Positions 8,671 to 18,528 are shown, counted from the first letter of the stretch. The stretch is 64,000 nucleotides of DNA from Pseudanabaena sp. FACHB-1998 (GCF_014696355.1 NZ_JACJQA010000028.1:124001-188000), one strand, 5' to 3'. Notes: generated from the letters alone by a model not told the origin. Numbers and translations are program-made.

Positions 8671-8678
8671 GAAATGCT

Positions 8679-9260
8679 CTACCGCTTAACAAAGCTAAGT
8701 AGCTTAAATAAATCATCGACTGATATTTGCCAATCTTTTAAGCCTTCTAGCACAGGCAAAAGATCTTTACCTCGGTGACTGTTAAAGCGATCGCCTTGAA
8801 AGCTAAGTACGGTTCGTTCTTGAGGGGCAATCAGCCAACCGAGTTTTGTGCCATGTTTAAGGGCAAAGCTAATTTTATCAATTACATCAATCGGTGACTG
8901 ATCAGGTGACAGAATTTCAATAATCCAGTCTGGCGAAATCTCCATCCTATTCATAATTTCACCGTTAGCATCAAGGGGGATATGCTCCCACTCAAATACC
9001 GCGATATCAGGAACGATGGATCTTCCTCCAAAAGTGCAACGCAATTCAGGAAAGGCAAACACGATTTGCTCAGGTTCGCCAAGCTGATTAATCGTAGCAA
9101 CTAGTTTTCCCTGTAATGTGCTATGTTTCCCCTGTGGCATCGGTTTCTGAAGGATATCGCCGTTGATAAATTCGCTAGCAGGCTTAGTTTCAGGAAGCAC
9201 CAAAAAATCTTCCAGTGAAATAAGGCTTTGTGGTGGTTTCGGTTGAGTCGCGATCGCCAT
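8679..9260 (-). CDS. Uma2-family (DUF820) endonuclease-fold protein
   Basis: A 193-residue member of the very large cyanobacterial Uma2 family, which has the PD-(D/E)XK nuclease fold. The N-terminal phrase TLEDFL is seen here as SLEDFLVLP, followed by EFINGDILQKPMP. The putative metal ligands are in VPDIAVFEW and WIIEILSPDQS. The members' role is unclear; proposals include mobile-element or restriction-like activity. It is a single gene convergent with the duplicated-domain gene. Its promoter region contains no obvious operator. Confidence 0.88.
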   Translation of the reverse strand: MAIATQPKPPQSLISLEDFLVLPETKPASEFINGDILQKPMPQGKHSTLQGKLVATINQLGEPEQIVFAFPELRCTFGGRSIVPDIAVFEWEHIPLDANGEIMNRMEISPDWIIEILSPDQSPIDVIDKISFALKHGTKLGWLIAPQERTVLSFQGDRFNSHRGKDLLPVLEGLKDWQISVDDLFKLLSFVKR

Positions 9261-9325
9261 AAAACTGCCTCTTAACTTACCTAGATCTTGCTTACTAAAT
9301 TAGGCTTTGCAGGAATCATCATTCT

Positions 9326-9820
9326 TTATAAATCACTTGGATTTAGTTTTTCGTATTTCTCAAAGGGTTGATGAATCCAAGGATTATCGGCTAAAAAATC
9401 AATATAGTAATCGGGTTTGGCGACAGAGCAATCTTTGAACCAGAGGACAGCCGATCGCACCTCTGTAATTTCGTATTCTTGATGTTGCTTTAGCCATTCG
9501 AGAATATTGACCAGCGTTACCCCCGAATCAACCAGATCATCAACCAGCAAAACTCTTTTGCCTAGCGTCTCCGTCGTCATCGTAATGCTATGGGCGATCG
9601 TTAATTTGCCCCTTTCTTGAAAGTCTTTGCCCCCGTAAGATGACGTAGAAAGAATTGCGAGAGGCTTGTTATAAATCCGCGACAGGACATCACCAATGCG
9701 TAAGCCACCTCTAGCAAGGCAGAGAATTTGGTCAAATTCCCACTGGGATCGATAGATCTGGGCTGCCAACTGCTCAATTTTGGCGTGATATTCTTCCCAC
9801 GAAACATAGAGGTCTGACAT
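9326..9820 (-). CDS. phosphoribosyltransferase-family protein (xanthine/hypoxanthine PRT-like)
   Basis: A type I phosphoribosyltransferase of 164 residues. The PRPP loop VLLVDDLVDSGVTL is clear (about residues 108-121), and the N-terminal LARGGLRIGDVLSR matches the pyrophosphate-binding loop of Gpt-like purine salvage enzymes. An open frame extends upstream to 10021, but the conserved protein starts at the ATG at 9820 (MSDLYVSWEEYH). The extra 67 codons are cysteine-rich, unlike any PRT, and would overlap the divergent flavodiiron gene. The exact base substrate is uncertain. Confidence 0.85.
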   Translation of the reverse strand: MSDLYVSWEEYHAKIEQLAAQIYRSQWEFDQILCLARGGLRIGDVLSRIYNKPLAILSTSSYGGKDFQERGKLTIAHSITMTTETLGKRVLLVDDLVDSGVTLVNILEWLKQHQEYEITEVRSAVLWFKDCSVAKPDYYIDFLADNPWIHQPFEKYEKLNPSDL

Positions 9821-9968
9821 AGTTAACTGACTAAACTCACAAAGACTAAGGGAAATCCTAAACTTCCCCTTTGATCTCTTATAGTAGCAATCAGTACATT
9901 CAATTGGACTTGTATAAAAGTACGGATTAGACTGGAGATAGAAAAAACATGAGATAGGAGACAAAATC

Positions 9969-11717
9969 GTGGTAGCTGTTACTGAGATTCCGTCTGCTGA
10001 AAAAATTGCAGAAAAGCCCATTGAGCGCCGCCTTACTATTCAAGTAGAAAAAATTGCGGCGGACACCACCACAATTCGATCGCTTGATTGGGATCGCGAT
10101 CGCTTTGACATTGAGTTTGGCTTGCAAAATGGCACAACCTACAACTCCTATATCATTCGTGGTGAAAAGCTTGCCCTCGTCGATACATCTCATGGCAAAT
10201 TCCGCGAACTATATCTCCAAACCCTCCAAGAGCTAATCGATCCCAGCCAAATTGAATATTTAGTAATTAGTCACACCGAGCCAGACCATAGCGGACTAGT
10301 GCGAGAAGTCCTAGCCCTTGCCCCGAATGTTACGGTGGTTGGTACAAAGGTGGCTTTACAGTTTTTGAATGATTTGGTACATCATCCTTTTAAACAGCAA
10401 ATTGTCAAAAATGGTGACCAGATCGATCTGGGCAATGGGCATATTTTGCAATTTGTGAATGCGCCTAATCTGCACTGGCCAGACACGATGATGACCTTTG
10501 ATCATGCCACCTCAATTTTGTATACTTGCGATATTTTTGGGATGCACTATTGCAGTGATGCGACCTATGACGAGGACTTAAAAAAGATTTCGCCCGACTA
10601 TCGCTTTTACTATGAATGCTTGATGGCTCCCAATGCGCGATCGGTAATTTCGGCAATGAAGCGCATGGATGAGTTGCCTCAAGTGGAAATTGTGGCGAAT
10701 GGTCACGGTCCCCTACTGCGCTATAACGTTAAGGAATTAACGGAAAACTATCGTCGCTGGAGCCAAGAGCAAACCAAAGGCGAGACGAATGTAGTGGTTT
10801 GCTATGTTTCAGACTATGGATATTGCGATCGCCTCTCCCAAGCGATCGCCCGTGGGATCGCCAAAACAGGTGTAGCCATAGAAATGGCAGACCTTAAGGT
10901 GATTGATTTGCAGGAATTGCGCGAATTAGTCAGTCATGCGGCGGGCTTAGTCGTATGTACTGCCCCAGCTTCCAATGGCAATGTAGAAACGGCGATCGGC
11001 GCAATTTTGGCGGCGGCTACCGAAAAACAGGTGATTGGTTTGTATGAACCTCATGGCAACGAAGATTCCTCCATTGACTTGCTGAATAATCGGTTTAAGG
11101 ATCTCGGAGTGGTGACAGCCTTTCCTGCTATTCGTGTCCGCGAAAATCCCAATGAAGCCACCTATCAAACCTGTGATGAAGCGGGAACTGACTTGGGACA
11201 GTTGCTCACTCGTAAGCAAAATATCAAGCAGTTAAAGGCGATCGATGCCGATCTTGATAAAGCCTTAGGACGTTTAGCAGGTGGTTTGTATATTATTTCG
11301 GCAGCAAAAGGTGGCGCTCGGAGTGCGATGTTAGCCTCTTGGGTTACACAGGCTAGTTTTAAGCCTCTGGGCTTTACGGTTGCGGTGGCAAAGGATCGGG
11401 CGATCGAGTCATTTATGCAAGTAGGCGATCGCTTTGTGTTGAATGTCCTTGAGGATGGCAACTACTCCAAGCTAATGCAGCATTTCTTGAAGCGGTTTGC
11501 CCCCGGGGCAGATCGTTTTGAAGGGGTAAAAACCCAAATTTCGCAATCGGGTGCGCCGATTTTGACCGATGCCCTTGCCTTCATCGAGTGTGAAGTGATG
11601 AGCCGCATGGAATGTAGCGATCATTGGATTATCTACGCGATCGCAGAGGAAGGACGAGTATCAAAGCCTGAAGCTCTCACCGCTACGCATCACCGCAAAA
11701 TTGGCAATCATTACTAA
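9969..11717 (+). CDS. class C flavodiiron protein (Flv3/Flv4-type ligand set)
   Basis: Reduces oxygen to water with electrons from the photosynthetic chain, protecting photosystem I under fluctuating light. Three domains are visible. The first is a beta-lactamase-like diiron domain (about 30-265) with SHTEPDHSG, LHWPDTMM and ANGHGPLL. The second is a flavodoxin domain (about 275-410) starting VVVCYVSDYGYC. The third is a C-terminal flavin reductase domain (about 428-582), the mark of class C. The H-x-E-x-D-H ligands are canonical, as described for Flv3 and Flv4 rather than Flv1 and Flv2. The start is GTG at 9969 after AGGAGA. No second flv gene is in the window, although these proteins usually work as heterodimers. 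Confidence 0.9.
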   Translation: MVAVTEIPSAEKIAEKPIERRLTIQVEKIAADTTTIRSLDWDRDRFDIEFGLQNGTTYNSYIIRGEKLALVDTSHGKFRELYLQTLQELIDPSQIEYLVISHTEPDHSGLVREVLALAPNVTVVGTKVALQFLNDLVHHPFKQQIVKNGDQIDLGNGHILQFVNAPNLHWPDTMMTFDHATSILYTCDIFGMHYCSDATYDEDLKKISPDYRFYYECLMAPNARSVISAMKRMDELPQVEIVANGHGPLLRYNVKELTENYRRWSQEQTKGETNVVVCYVSDYGYCDRLSQAIARGIAKTGVAIEMADLKVIDLQELRELVSHAAGLVVCTAPASNGNVETAIGAILAAATEKQVIGLYEPHGNEDSSIDLLNNRFKDLGVVTAFPAIRVRENPNEATYQTCDEAGTDLGQLLTRKQNIKQLKAIDADLDKALGRLAGGLYIISAAKGGARSAMLASWVTQASFKPLGFTVAVAKDRAIESFMQVGDRFVLNVLEDGNYSKLMQHFLKRFAPGADRFEGVKTQISQSGAPILTDALAFIECEVMSRMECSDHWIIYAIAEEGRVSKPEALTATHHRKIGNHY

Positions 11718-11749
11718 AAAAAAGGCGCAAAGCGCCCAGTCATAATTCC

Positions 11750-11778
11750 AAAAAAAGGGCGCAAAGCGCCCTTTTTTT
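11750..11778. terminator. terminator between the flavodiiron and DUF29 genes
   Basis: Perfect stem AAAAAAAGGGCGC AAA GCGCCCTTTTTTT, bidirectional between convergent genes. A half-copy of the same stem (GGCGCAAAGCGCC, about 11723-11735) precedes it, giving two hairpins in tandem. Confidence 0.85.
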
Positions 11779-11779
11779 G

Positions 11780-12283
11780 TTAATTGGGATAAAAGTCTTG
11801 ATCTAGAACTTGGGCAAAACTATAAGGACATTGTGGGGGTAAATCATGCTTATCTAGAGGTGTTTCTTTGACGACTAGCGCGATCGCTTGTTTATAGGAT
11901 TTAGCGATCGCCTCTTCTAAGTAGGGCTTCAGGCTAGAATTTTCATGAACCAATTCTGTAATTTCATCACGTTGCAAATCAATAGTAATTTTCCAACTTT
12001 TGCCCCGCCGTTGAGGTTGATATTCCCATTTCAGCAAATGTCCGATTAAAACTCCAAAACGATTTCGCAACTCCTGCTTTTGCTGTCTACCCAAAGATTC
12101 TATTTCCTCTGCCAAATTTTCTAGATCTAAGCCTTGGAAGTCCCCAAGCCGCAATAATTGCGCCTGTTTCTGAGTCCACGCATAAAAATCCTGCTCATAT
12201 TGATCCTGTTGAGCTTGAGTTTGTCTAGTTGATGGATAAACTTTATTTACCTTACTTACATCCAGCATTTTTTTCTTACCCAT
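11780..12283 (-). CDS. DUF29-family protein
   Basis: A 167-residue protein of the DUF29 family, common in cyanobacteria and often multicopy. Family features visible are DFYAWTQKQAQLLRLGDF, LDLENLAEEIESLG, the LIGHLLKWEYQP segment and the C-terminal CPYSFAQVLDQDFYP. The function is unknown. Genes of this family are often next to toxin-antitoxin or Uma2 genes, but here it stands alone between the flavodiiron and uppS genes. Confidence 0.88.
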   Translation of the reverse strand: MGKKKMLDVSKVNKVYPSTRQTQAQQDQYEQDFYAWTQKQAQLLRLGDFQGLDLENLAEEIESLGRQQKQELRNRFGVLIGHLLKWEYQPQRRGKSWKITIDLQRDEITELVHENSSLKPYLEEAIAKSYKQAIALVVKETPLDKHDLPPQCPYSFAQVLDQDFYPN

Positions 12284-12311
12284 GCTAATTCACTATATGA
12301 GGAAACCAGAT

Positions 12312-12350
12312 AGAGTTTTTGATATTGCCTACGGCAATATCAAAAACTCT
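12312..12350. terminator. terminator of the lysA-cdaA-uppS operon
   Basis: Perfect stem AGAGTTTTTGATATTGCC / GGCAATATCAAAAACTCT directly at the uppS stop. Confidence 0.7.
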
Positions 12351-13092
12351 ATACCTTCCCAAAACGGCGATCGCGTTCTTGATAATCTATTAAGGCTCGG
12401 TGAAATTCACTCCGATTAAAATCTGGCCAAAGAGTATCCGTAAAATACATTTCCGTATATGCCATTTGCCACAGCAAAAAATTACTCAAGCGCATTTCGC
12501 CACTAGTCCGAATTAGCAAATCAGGATTGTGATTTCCGGCGGTATAAAGATGTTGCTCAAATAGGTTTTCATCAATGTCTTCAGCTTTAATCTCACCCGC
12601 TTGCACTCCCTCGGAAAGTTTGCGACAGACCCGCACAATCTCGCGCCGACTACCATAATTAATCGCTACAGTGAAATGAATAGCCTGATTATTTGCCGTC
12701 GCAATTTGCGATCGCTCGATTTCGGCACGTAAAGAATTGGACAAAGAATCAAGATCGCCCACAAAGGAGATGCGTACCCCTTCGCTACACATTTCCTCCA
12801 ACTCACGGCGTAGCATTCTCTCAAAAAGAACCATCAAAAAATCGACCTCTTGCGCTGGTCGGCTCCAATTTTCCGTAGAAAAAGCATACACAGTCAGTGC
12901 GCCAATGCCCCAGTCCTTACAACAGCGTAATAAATCCTTAAGTGCGTCCACTCCTTGCCGATGCCCTGCTATTCTAGGCATTCCCTTTTTCTTTGCCCAA
13001 CGTCCATTCCCGTCCATAATTACGGCGACATGTTTGGGCAAGCGGTGACGATCGATGTCTGGTGGCAAAGTTTGCAATAGCTTAGCAGTCAT
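12349..13092 (-). CDS. uppS: isoprenyl transferase (undecaprenyl diphosphate synthase family)
   Basis: Condenses isopentenyl diphosphate units onto an allylic diphosphate to build the polyprenyl carrier for peptidoglycan and other glycans. Diagnostic motifs are [15 protein letters not shown] near the N terminus, [13 protein letters not shown], and near the C terminus [18 protein letters not shown] and [10 protein letters not shown] place the start at ATG 13092 ([14 protein letters not shown]), which overlaps the cdaA stop as ATGA. This implies translational coupling. A longer frame to 13152 adds 20 residues that are not conserved and lie inside cdaA. The protein has 247 residues. Confidence 0.94.
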   Translation of the reverse strand: MTAKLLQTLPPDIDRHRLPKHVAVIMDGNGRWAKKKGMPRIAGHRQGVDALKDLLRCCKDWGIGALTVYAFSTENWSRPAQEVDFLMVLFERMLRRELEEMCSEGVRISFVGDLDSLSNSLRAEIERSQIATANNQAIHFTVAINYGSRREIVRVCRKLSEGVQAGEIKAEDIDENLFEQHLYTAGNHNPDLLIRTSGEMRLSNFLLWQMAYTEMYFTDTLWPDFNRSEFHRALIDYQERDRRFGKV

Positions 13093-13979
13093 TTCTTTTC
13101 TGACGATTTTCGACTTACCATGTTTTTCAGATTGAGGTTCGACAGTAGCCAATTAAACTTCGGCACTGTTCTACCTAGAGGAGTCGGACGATAATTACCA
13201 AGTTTAGTTTCTAGGATTTCTCGTAAACGGCTACTCGTAATCGGACGATCTAAGATGCCATTTTCGGCGATCGCAATTGAACCCGTTTCTTCAGAAACGA
13301 CAATACAAAAGCAATTTCTCACGCGATCAGTAATACCCATAGCCGCCCGATGTCTTGTACCAATTTCCCGCGAGGCGGCTCGTTCCGAAATTGGCAAAAT
13401 AACGCCAGCCGCCAAAATCCGATCTTCACGAATTAGGATTGCTCCATCATGCAAAAGTGTTGAAGTTTGAAAAATCGTATGCAATAGTTCTTTGGAGAGT
13501 AAAGCATTAAGTTTAACCCCAGGCACAGAAAAATCGCGATCGTCAATAGGTTCACCTGTCTCAATAATCATTAATGCGCCCGTGCGATTTTGGGATAGCT
13601 CAATCACAGCATCATTAATTTCTTCGATTACTGAGTCCGCTTCGATAGGCGATCGCCGATTAGTCGTGGGTTGAACTAAGGAGAGTAAATCTCCGCGACC
13701 CAGACGTTCCAGAAACCGCCGTAACTCAGGCTGCAAAATTACAGCCATAGCCACAGCTGTCCCAATCAATAATTTATCAAGCACGAAATTGAGCAATCTA
13801 AACCCAAGGCGATCGCTCAATACACTAGCGATGAGTAAAAAGATGATGCCACGCACCATCAAGAGAGTGCGTCGATCATTGCTGAGAGACAGCATGAGGT
13901 AGATCAATCCTAAAACTGCAAGGATATCGATCGCCCTCATGATGAATGCAATTGAGTTGATATTGGTTAACCACTGCAT
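13089..13979 (-). CDS. cdaA: diadenylate cyclase, membrane-bound CdaA type
   Basis: Makes the second messenger c-di-AMP from two ATP. Three N-terminal membrane helices (roughly residues 10-30, 38-58 and 68-85) are followed by a short coiled region and the DAC domain. The catalytic DGA (D178-G179-A180, in LLHDGAILI) and RHR (R209-H210-R211, in GTRHRAAMG) motifs are intact. It has 296 residues, as expected. It lies 35 bases after lysA and overlaps uppS by four bases. A link between c-di-AMP and cell-wall or osmotic control fits this operon; in other bacteria cdaA sits with glmM and cdaR instead. Confidence 0.95.
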   Translation of the reverse strand: MQWLTNINSIAFIMRAIDILAVLGLIYLMLSLSNDRRTLLMVRGIIFLLIASVLSDRLGFRLLNFVLDKLLIGTAVAMAVILQPELRRFLERLGRGDLLSLVQPTTNRRSPIEADSVIEEINDAVIELSQNRTGALMIIETGEPIDDRDFSVPGVKLNALLSKELLHTIFQTSTLLHDGAILIREDRILAAGVILPISERAASREIGTRHRAAMGITDRVRNCFCIVVSEETGSIAIAENGILDRPITSSRLREILETKLGNYRPTPLGRTVPKFNWLLSNLNLKNMVSRKSSEKK

Positions 13980-14014
13980 TCATAATCCTCTCATTCTCAA
14001 CTGAAAAAATACAA

Positions 14015-15433
14015 CTACTTTCTTAACTTCTCGGGCAAGCAATCTTGACGCAATAGATCTTCACGAGTTTCCCGTTTAATGATCAAGCTCGCTTCCCCAT
14101 CTGCAACTACAACTGCCGCAGGCTTAGGCAAACGGTTGTAATTCGATGCCATGCTGTAATTGTAAGCGCCTGTGCCGAACACAACCAAGATATCGCCAGC
14201 ATTTGTTTGAGGAAGCTGGATGTCTTTGATTAAAATATCACCTGATTCACAGTGCTTACCAGCGATCGTGACCGTCTGCGACAAAGGCGCACTCATCGTG
14301 TTTGCGACAACAGCGCGATATTGGGATTGATAGGTGATTGGACGAGGGTTATCAGACATCCCCCCGTCAATCGTCACATAGGTACGAATATCAGGAACCG
14401 TCTTGCTACCACCAATGGTGTAAGCAGTTATACAGGTTGCACCCACCAGCGATCGCCCAGGCTCGCAAAGCAATTTCGGTAAAGCAAGCCCTGCGGACAC
14501 AAAAGCTTCGGTCACACCCGCACTAACCGCTTTCACCCATTCTTCAATGCTAGGAGGATCATCGGATTCGACATAGCGAATTCCTAAGCCACCACCAATA
14601 TTTAATTCAGAGAAATTCAAACCATACTTATCACCAGCTAGCTTGAACCACTGCACCATCACACCACCAATATCTTGATGGGGTTGCAATTCAAAAATTT
14701 GCGAACCAATATGGGCATGAATGCCAATGCAATTGAGCAAAGAATCTGCTAAGAAAGCGAATACAGACTCCACTTCATTGGGATCAAACCCAAATTTGCT
14801 ATCAATGTGACCAGTGCGAATATATTCATGGGTATGACATTCAATCCCAGGAGTCAAACGCAACATGATTCTAGGAGCCACAAAACTAGGTAAATCAGCT
14901 TGTTCACGGGCTAAGCGATCTAAATTCTTGAGTTCGTGCCAATTGTCAACCACAATCGTACAGCCTGACTCTAGAGCATAGGTCAGTTCATCAAGAGATT
15001 TGTTATTGCCATGAAAATAAATCAAACTAGGGGAAACTCCAGCACGGGTTGCGGTCAAGATTTCACCAGCCGACACCACATCAATACCTAGTCCTTCGGA
15101 ACCCGCGATCGCACAAACAGCAAGGCAACTCCAAGCCTTAGAAGCGTATAAAACCTGAGATTGACCTTGATAATGCTTGACCAGTGCATCACGATATTGT
15201 TGACAAGCAGTTCTCAGGCTCATCTCATCCAAAATATAAAGGGGAGAGCCATATTGACTTACTAGATCCACTACATCACAACCACCGATTTCCAGATGGT
15301 CGTTGGCATTGACAACGGCAGTTAAAGGCAAAAGTTGTTGATTGGGAGATAGTTTTTGTAAACTCTTTAACTCCTGATCAGGAGCGTTAGATATGACAGT
15401 CTCTTGTCTGAGACTGGTTAAGACAGTAGTCAT
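14015..15433 (-). CDS. lysA: diaminopimelate decarboxylase
   Basis: PLP enzyme converting meso-diaminopimelate to lysine. The PLP lysine is K99 (YASKAW). Other fold type III motifs are HAHIGSQIFELQ, LNIGGGLGIRY, LLCEPGRSLVG and the C-terminal GAYNYSMASNYN. The length of 472 residues includes an N-terminal extension of about 45 residues usual for cyanobacterial enzymes. It is the first gene of the lysA-cdaA-uppS unit on the minus strand. Its promoter must lie between 15434 and about 15545. Confidence 0.95.
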   Translation of the reverse strand: MTTVLTSLRQETVISNAPDQELKSLQKLSPNQQLLPLTAVVNANDHLEIGGCDVVDLVSQYGSPLYILDEMSLRTACQQYRDALVKHYQGQSQVLYASKAWSCLAVCAIAGSEGLGIDVVSAGEILTATRAGVSPSLIYFHGNNKSLDELTYALESGCTIVVDNWHELKNLDRLAREQADLPSFVAPRIMLRLTPGIECHTHEYIRTGHIDSKFGFDPNEVESVFAFLADSLLNCIGIHAHIGSQIFELQPHQDIGGVMVQWFKLAGDKYGLNFSELNIGGGLGIRYVESDDPPSIEEWVKAVSAGVTEAFVSAGLALPKLLCEPGRSLVGATCITAYTIGGSKTVPDIRTYVTIDGGMSDNPRPITYQSQYRAVVANTMSAPLSQTVTIAGKHCESGDILIKDIQLPQTNAGDILVVFGTGAYNYSMASNYNRLPKPAAVVVADGEASLIIKRETREDLLRQDCLPEKLRK

Positions 15434-15545
15434 GCAGTACCAATTAATATTTTCAAAATTCTCTAAATCTATTATAAAAAATAGATGCAGCTTTATTTAC
15501 AAAGCATGATTAATAATCACCAATTAGGGTGCTAGGGTGCAGCAA

Positions 15546-15606
15546 TTTAAAAACCAAAAAACTTTAGCGCACGCAAAGCGTGCACTAAAGTTTTTTGGTT
15601 TTTAAA
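15546..15606. terminator. terminator of the CCB-like gene
   Basis: Perfect inverted repeat TTTAAAAACCAAAAAACTTT with a GCGCACGC AAA GCGTGC core. It overlaps the stop codon of the upstream minus-strand gene. Confidence 0.75.
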
Positions 15607-16123
15607 TCTCTAATTTTTCTAGATTTAGCGATCGCTGTAATTCGGTGATCTCATCTTTGTGGGCGCGTACTTTGAGCTTGGCATCGGGCAAAAGTTGCAA
15701 ACTTACTTTTTGTTCGCGGGCTATGCCACGCCAATAAAATACACCAGCCAGTGGTGACATGAAGGTGAGCCAAAGCCAGATATTATCCAAATCAGGAATT
15801 AAAATACCTAAAACTAAACCCAGACAAATCAAACCAATAGCCGCCAAAAAAGTAAGAAATATCGCTAAAAAAATACTTGGCTTTACTTGTCCAAGCAAAA
15901 TTGCAACATCCCGTTCTGGATCAAGCTCAATTACCTTATAGGCTCTCTGTAAAAAATGATCACGAACTTGCATTAGTAGGCGATCGTCAGTGAAATTGCC
16001 CACAGCGAAGCAAGCATCTATAGTCCGATCTTTAATCGAACCTCGCAAAAAGGAAATCAACCCAAAAAATAACAGGATTGTTAAGAAGAGGGTGGAGTAT
16101 ATTGTAGGAACTGTTACAGGCAT
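15602..16123 (-). CDS. CCB2/CCB4-like cofactor assembly protein (DUF2930)
   Basis: A 173-residue membrane protein. A first helix (TLFLTILLFFGLISFL) is followed by RGSIKDRTIDA, a soluble segment with LLMQVRDHFLQRAYKVIELDPE, then two closely spaced helices (FLAIFLTFLAAIGLICLGLV and WLWLTFMSPLAGVFYW) and a soluble tail. This order matches the cyanobacterial relatives of plastid CCB2 and CCB4, which help attach heme c(i) to cytochrome b6 of the b6f complex. Assignment rests on remembered family pattern. It is a single gene divergent from the polysaccharide kinase. Confidence 0.72.
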   Translation of the reverse strand: MPVTVPTIYSTLFLTILLFFGLISFLRGSIKDRTIDACFAVGNFTDDRLLMQVRDHFLQRAYKVIELDPERDVAILLGQVKPSIFLAIFLTFLAAIGLICLGLVLGILIPDLDNIWLWLTFMSPLAGVFYWRGIAREQKVSLQLLPDAKLKVRAHKDEITELQRSLNLEKLEI

Positions 16124-16308
16124 TAAGACAGGAATTCTATGGGTTTGCTATAGGTTTAAGATACAATCTGTTAATTACTTATTATAAAAAGCAACCCTAA
16201 AGATCCAGAAGCACTTAAATCTTTAATTTGATATATCCATTTTATTTTGATATAAAGATTAGCGGTTAAGCGTGTGACGATTAGAACTAATTGGGTAAAA
16301 ATACAACG

Positions 16309-18522
16309 ATGACTGAATATCCTAAAGCTACCTATGTAGGCAAGTATGTCGATGATTCGTTTAAGCTTGCCAAATTTTTTCGAGTATTACGCAAACGTTG
16401 GATTGTCATCGTCGCTGCATCGGCTACAGTCTTTGCCGCAAATGCCTATTATACATTTACGAGAACCCCTCAATATCGCTCATCCGCCGCACTGTTAATC
16501 AATAACTCCACGATCTCCGTATCGGACATTCAAGTTCCGGGTTTACCAGGTAGTTCGTTAATCAACCTTGGGACAGAAATTGGCATCCTGAAAAGTCGTC
16601 CATTGATTGAAGTCGCCGTCTCCAAGATGCGACAGTCACCCTCTGCAAATGCCTACAAAGATATTGATGCAGGGACAATTATGGGTGGTCTAGATATTCG
16701 CCCTGAAAAAGACGCTTTAATTTTAAGGCTTATTTACACGGATAGTGACCCAAAACGCGCCCGTGAAGTCCTCAACGCACTTTCACAGACCTATGTCGAG
16801 TACAGCTTAAATGATCGACGGACTAAGTCCAGTACTGCCATTAAGTTTATTCAAGAAAAGCTACCTCAAGTTAAGCAACAACTCGACAAGTCAGCCCTAG
16901 CAGTTACCCAATTTCGCAAAACTTACAATATTGTCGATCCTGAAACCTATGCCGCTTCTGTGTATAAGATGCGAGAGGCTTTAGAAACTAGAGCACAGGA
17001 TTTACAAATTCAAATTGCTCAGACTCAGCAGCAGTATGATTTGCTTAGCCGCCAAGTTGGGAAATCGCCAGACGCAGCGATTGGGGGCGCAATTCTCCAG
17101 CAGGATATTCCCTATCAGTCCTTAGTCAAGCAGTTTCAAGAAGTGGAAACTGCCTACTTCTTAGAGCGTACTAGATTTAGGGAAGATCATCCGAATGTCG
17201 TCGCCCTAAAGGATCGTCGAGATGAACTCTATCGATTACTTGAAACTCGCGCCCAATCAGTAGTTGGCGTAAGAGGTGGTAGCGCCAACATCGTTAATGA
17301 GCCTAACAGTGAAATTCAGCAAAAGCTAGCAACTCAATTGTTTGAAACTCAAACAACTCTGGCGGTTAATCAAGCCCAGCTAGAAAGCATCAGAAATGCT
17401 CAGTCTGAAGTATCTACGGCTTTTTCTAAAATTCCCCAGATTCAGCAGAGGTTTGTGGAAATTCAGAGGCAACTAGCTCTTGATACTTCTACCTATAATA
17501 AACTCACTGAAAAATTAGAAGAATTACGCATTTCGGAAGCCCAAGAGATTTCTTCATGGAGAATTTTAGAGCCACCTCTGATACCCACGAGACCATCATC
17601 TCCTGATATCGAAAGAAGCTTAGTTACGGGAGCCTTTCTCGGCTTGGGTATAGGAGTATTGCTAGCGCTGGTCATTAATCGTTTAGATCAGCGCATCCGC
17701 GAAGTTGAAGAAGTCAAAGAGATTATTGATGTTCCATTGCTTGCTTCAATTCCTATGACCGAAGTTGCCTCTTTGTCAGCCATGATCGGTCAAGGCATTT
17801 TGCCAACTAGCAGTTATTATGCTTTTAAGGAAGCCTTGAGTTCTCTCGCCTTGAATTTGCGCTATTTAGGCACAGATAACATGATGAAAGTAATTGCTTT
17901 TACTTCATCAGTACCTTCCGAAGGGAAGAGTACCTTAACCTATAATCTGGCTACGATTTTGGCAGCTTTGGGCTATCGAGTTCTGCTTGTGGATGCGGAT
18001 ATGCGAAAGCCCACCGTTCATAAGTTATCTAAGCTGAGTAATAAGGTTGGTTTATCCACTGCCCTCGCTACTCCTAGTCCTTGGCAAGATTTGATTCAAG
18101 TGGGAGATGATAAGGGGAACTTGCATGTTTTGACATCAGGTTCGATTCCGCCCAACCCAATGCTATTGCTGGAGTCAAATAAGATGACGGCGCTATTGCA
18201 GGAATGGCGACAAGAGTATGACTATGTTTTGGTTGATACTCCTCCTGTTATTGGGATTACTGACGCTCAATGCTTAACTTCTAAGGTTGATACATTTATT
18301 CTGGTTGCGGCAATTAATCGTTCTACAAGAAGCGGAATTTCAAGAGCTTTAGAGGTGTTATCCACCGCTAGAGCTAATGTTTCTGGGATATTAATTAACA
18401 TGATTGGTTCGTCTGATAGTGATTACCACTACGGTTATTATGACCAATACTATCTGAATCCTTCTTCTTCTAAGGAAGAAGAACCTGACTCAGAAGTTAC
18501 GGCTATTGATATTGCTAAGTAA
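16309..18522 (+). CDS. Wzc-type polysaccharide co-polymerase / tyrosine autokinase
   Basis: Inner-membrane protein controlling export and chain length of exopolysaccharide. It has an N-terminal Wzz domain with two membrane helices (about residues 27-45 and 445-465), a long periplasmic coiled-coil with PLIPTRPSSPD before the second helix, and a cytoplasmic BY-kinase domain. The kinase shows Walker A SVPSEGKST (K540), Walker A' VLLVDADMRKP and Walker B YVLVDTPP. A tyrosine cluster (DYHYGYYDQYY) ends the protein and is the expected autophosphorylation site. A TTG 18 bases earlier is possible; I prefer ATG 16309. No glycosyltransferase genes flank it. Confidence 0.93.
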   Translation: MTEYPKATYVGKYVDDSFKLAKFFRVLRKRWIVIVAASATVFAANAYYTFTRTPQYRSSAALLINNSTISVSDIQVPGLPGSSLINLGTEIGILKSRPLIEVAVSKMRQSPSANAYKDIDAGTIMGGLDIRPEKDALILRLIYTDSDPKRAREVLNALSQTYVEYSLNDRRTKSSTAIKFIQEKLPQVKQQLDKSALAVTQFRKTYNIVDPETYAASVYKMREALETRAQDLQIQIAQTQQQYDLLSRQVGKSPDAAIGGAILQQDIPYQSLVKQFQEVETAYFLERTRFREDHPNVVALKDRRDELYRLLETRAQSVVGVRGGSANIVNEPNSEIQQKLATQLFETQTTLAVNQAQLESIRNAQSEVSTAFSKIPQIQQRFVEIQRQLALDTSTYNKLTEKLEELRISEAQEISSWRILEPPLIPTRPSSPDIERSLVTGAFLGLGIGVLLALVINRLDQRIREVEEVKEIIDVPLLASIPMTEVASLSAMIGQGILPTSSYYAFKEALSSLALNLRYLGTDNMMKVIAFTSSVPSEGKSTLTYNLATILAALGYRVLLVDADMRKPTVHKLSKLSNKVGLSTALATPSPWQDLIQVGDDKGNLHVLTSGSIPPNPMLLLESNKMTALLQEWRQEYDYVLVDTPPVIGITDAQCLTSKVDTFILVAAINRSTRSGISRALEVLSTARANVSGILINMIGSSDSDYHYGYYDQYYLNPSSSKEEEPDSEVTAIDIAK

Positions 18523-18528
18523 TTCCTT

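Noticed and set aside
9820-10021. N-terminal extension of the phosphoribosyltransferase frame
   Set aside because: Cysteine-rich, not conserved in PRT proteins and overlaps the divergent flavodiiron start; the ATG at 9820 begins the conserved domain.
13093-13152. 20-residue N-terminal extension of uppS
   Set aside because: Lies inside cdaA; the ATGA overlap at 13089-13092 is the normal coupled start.
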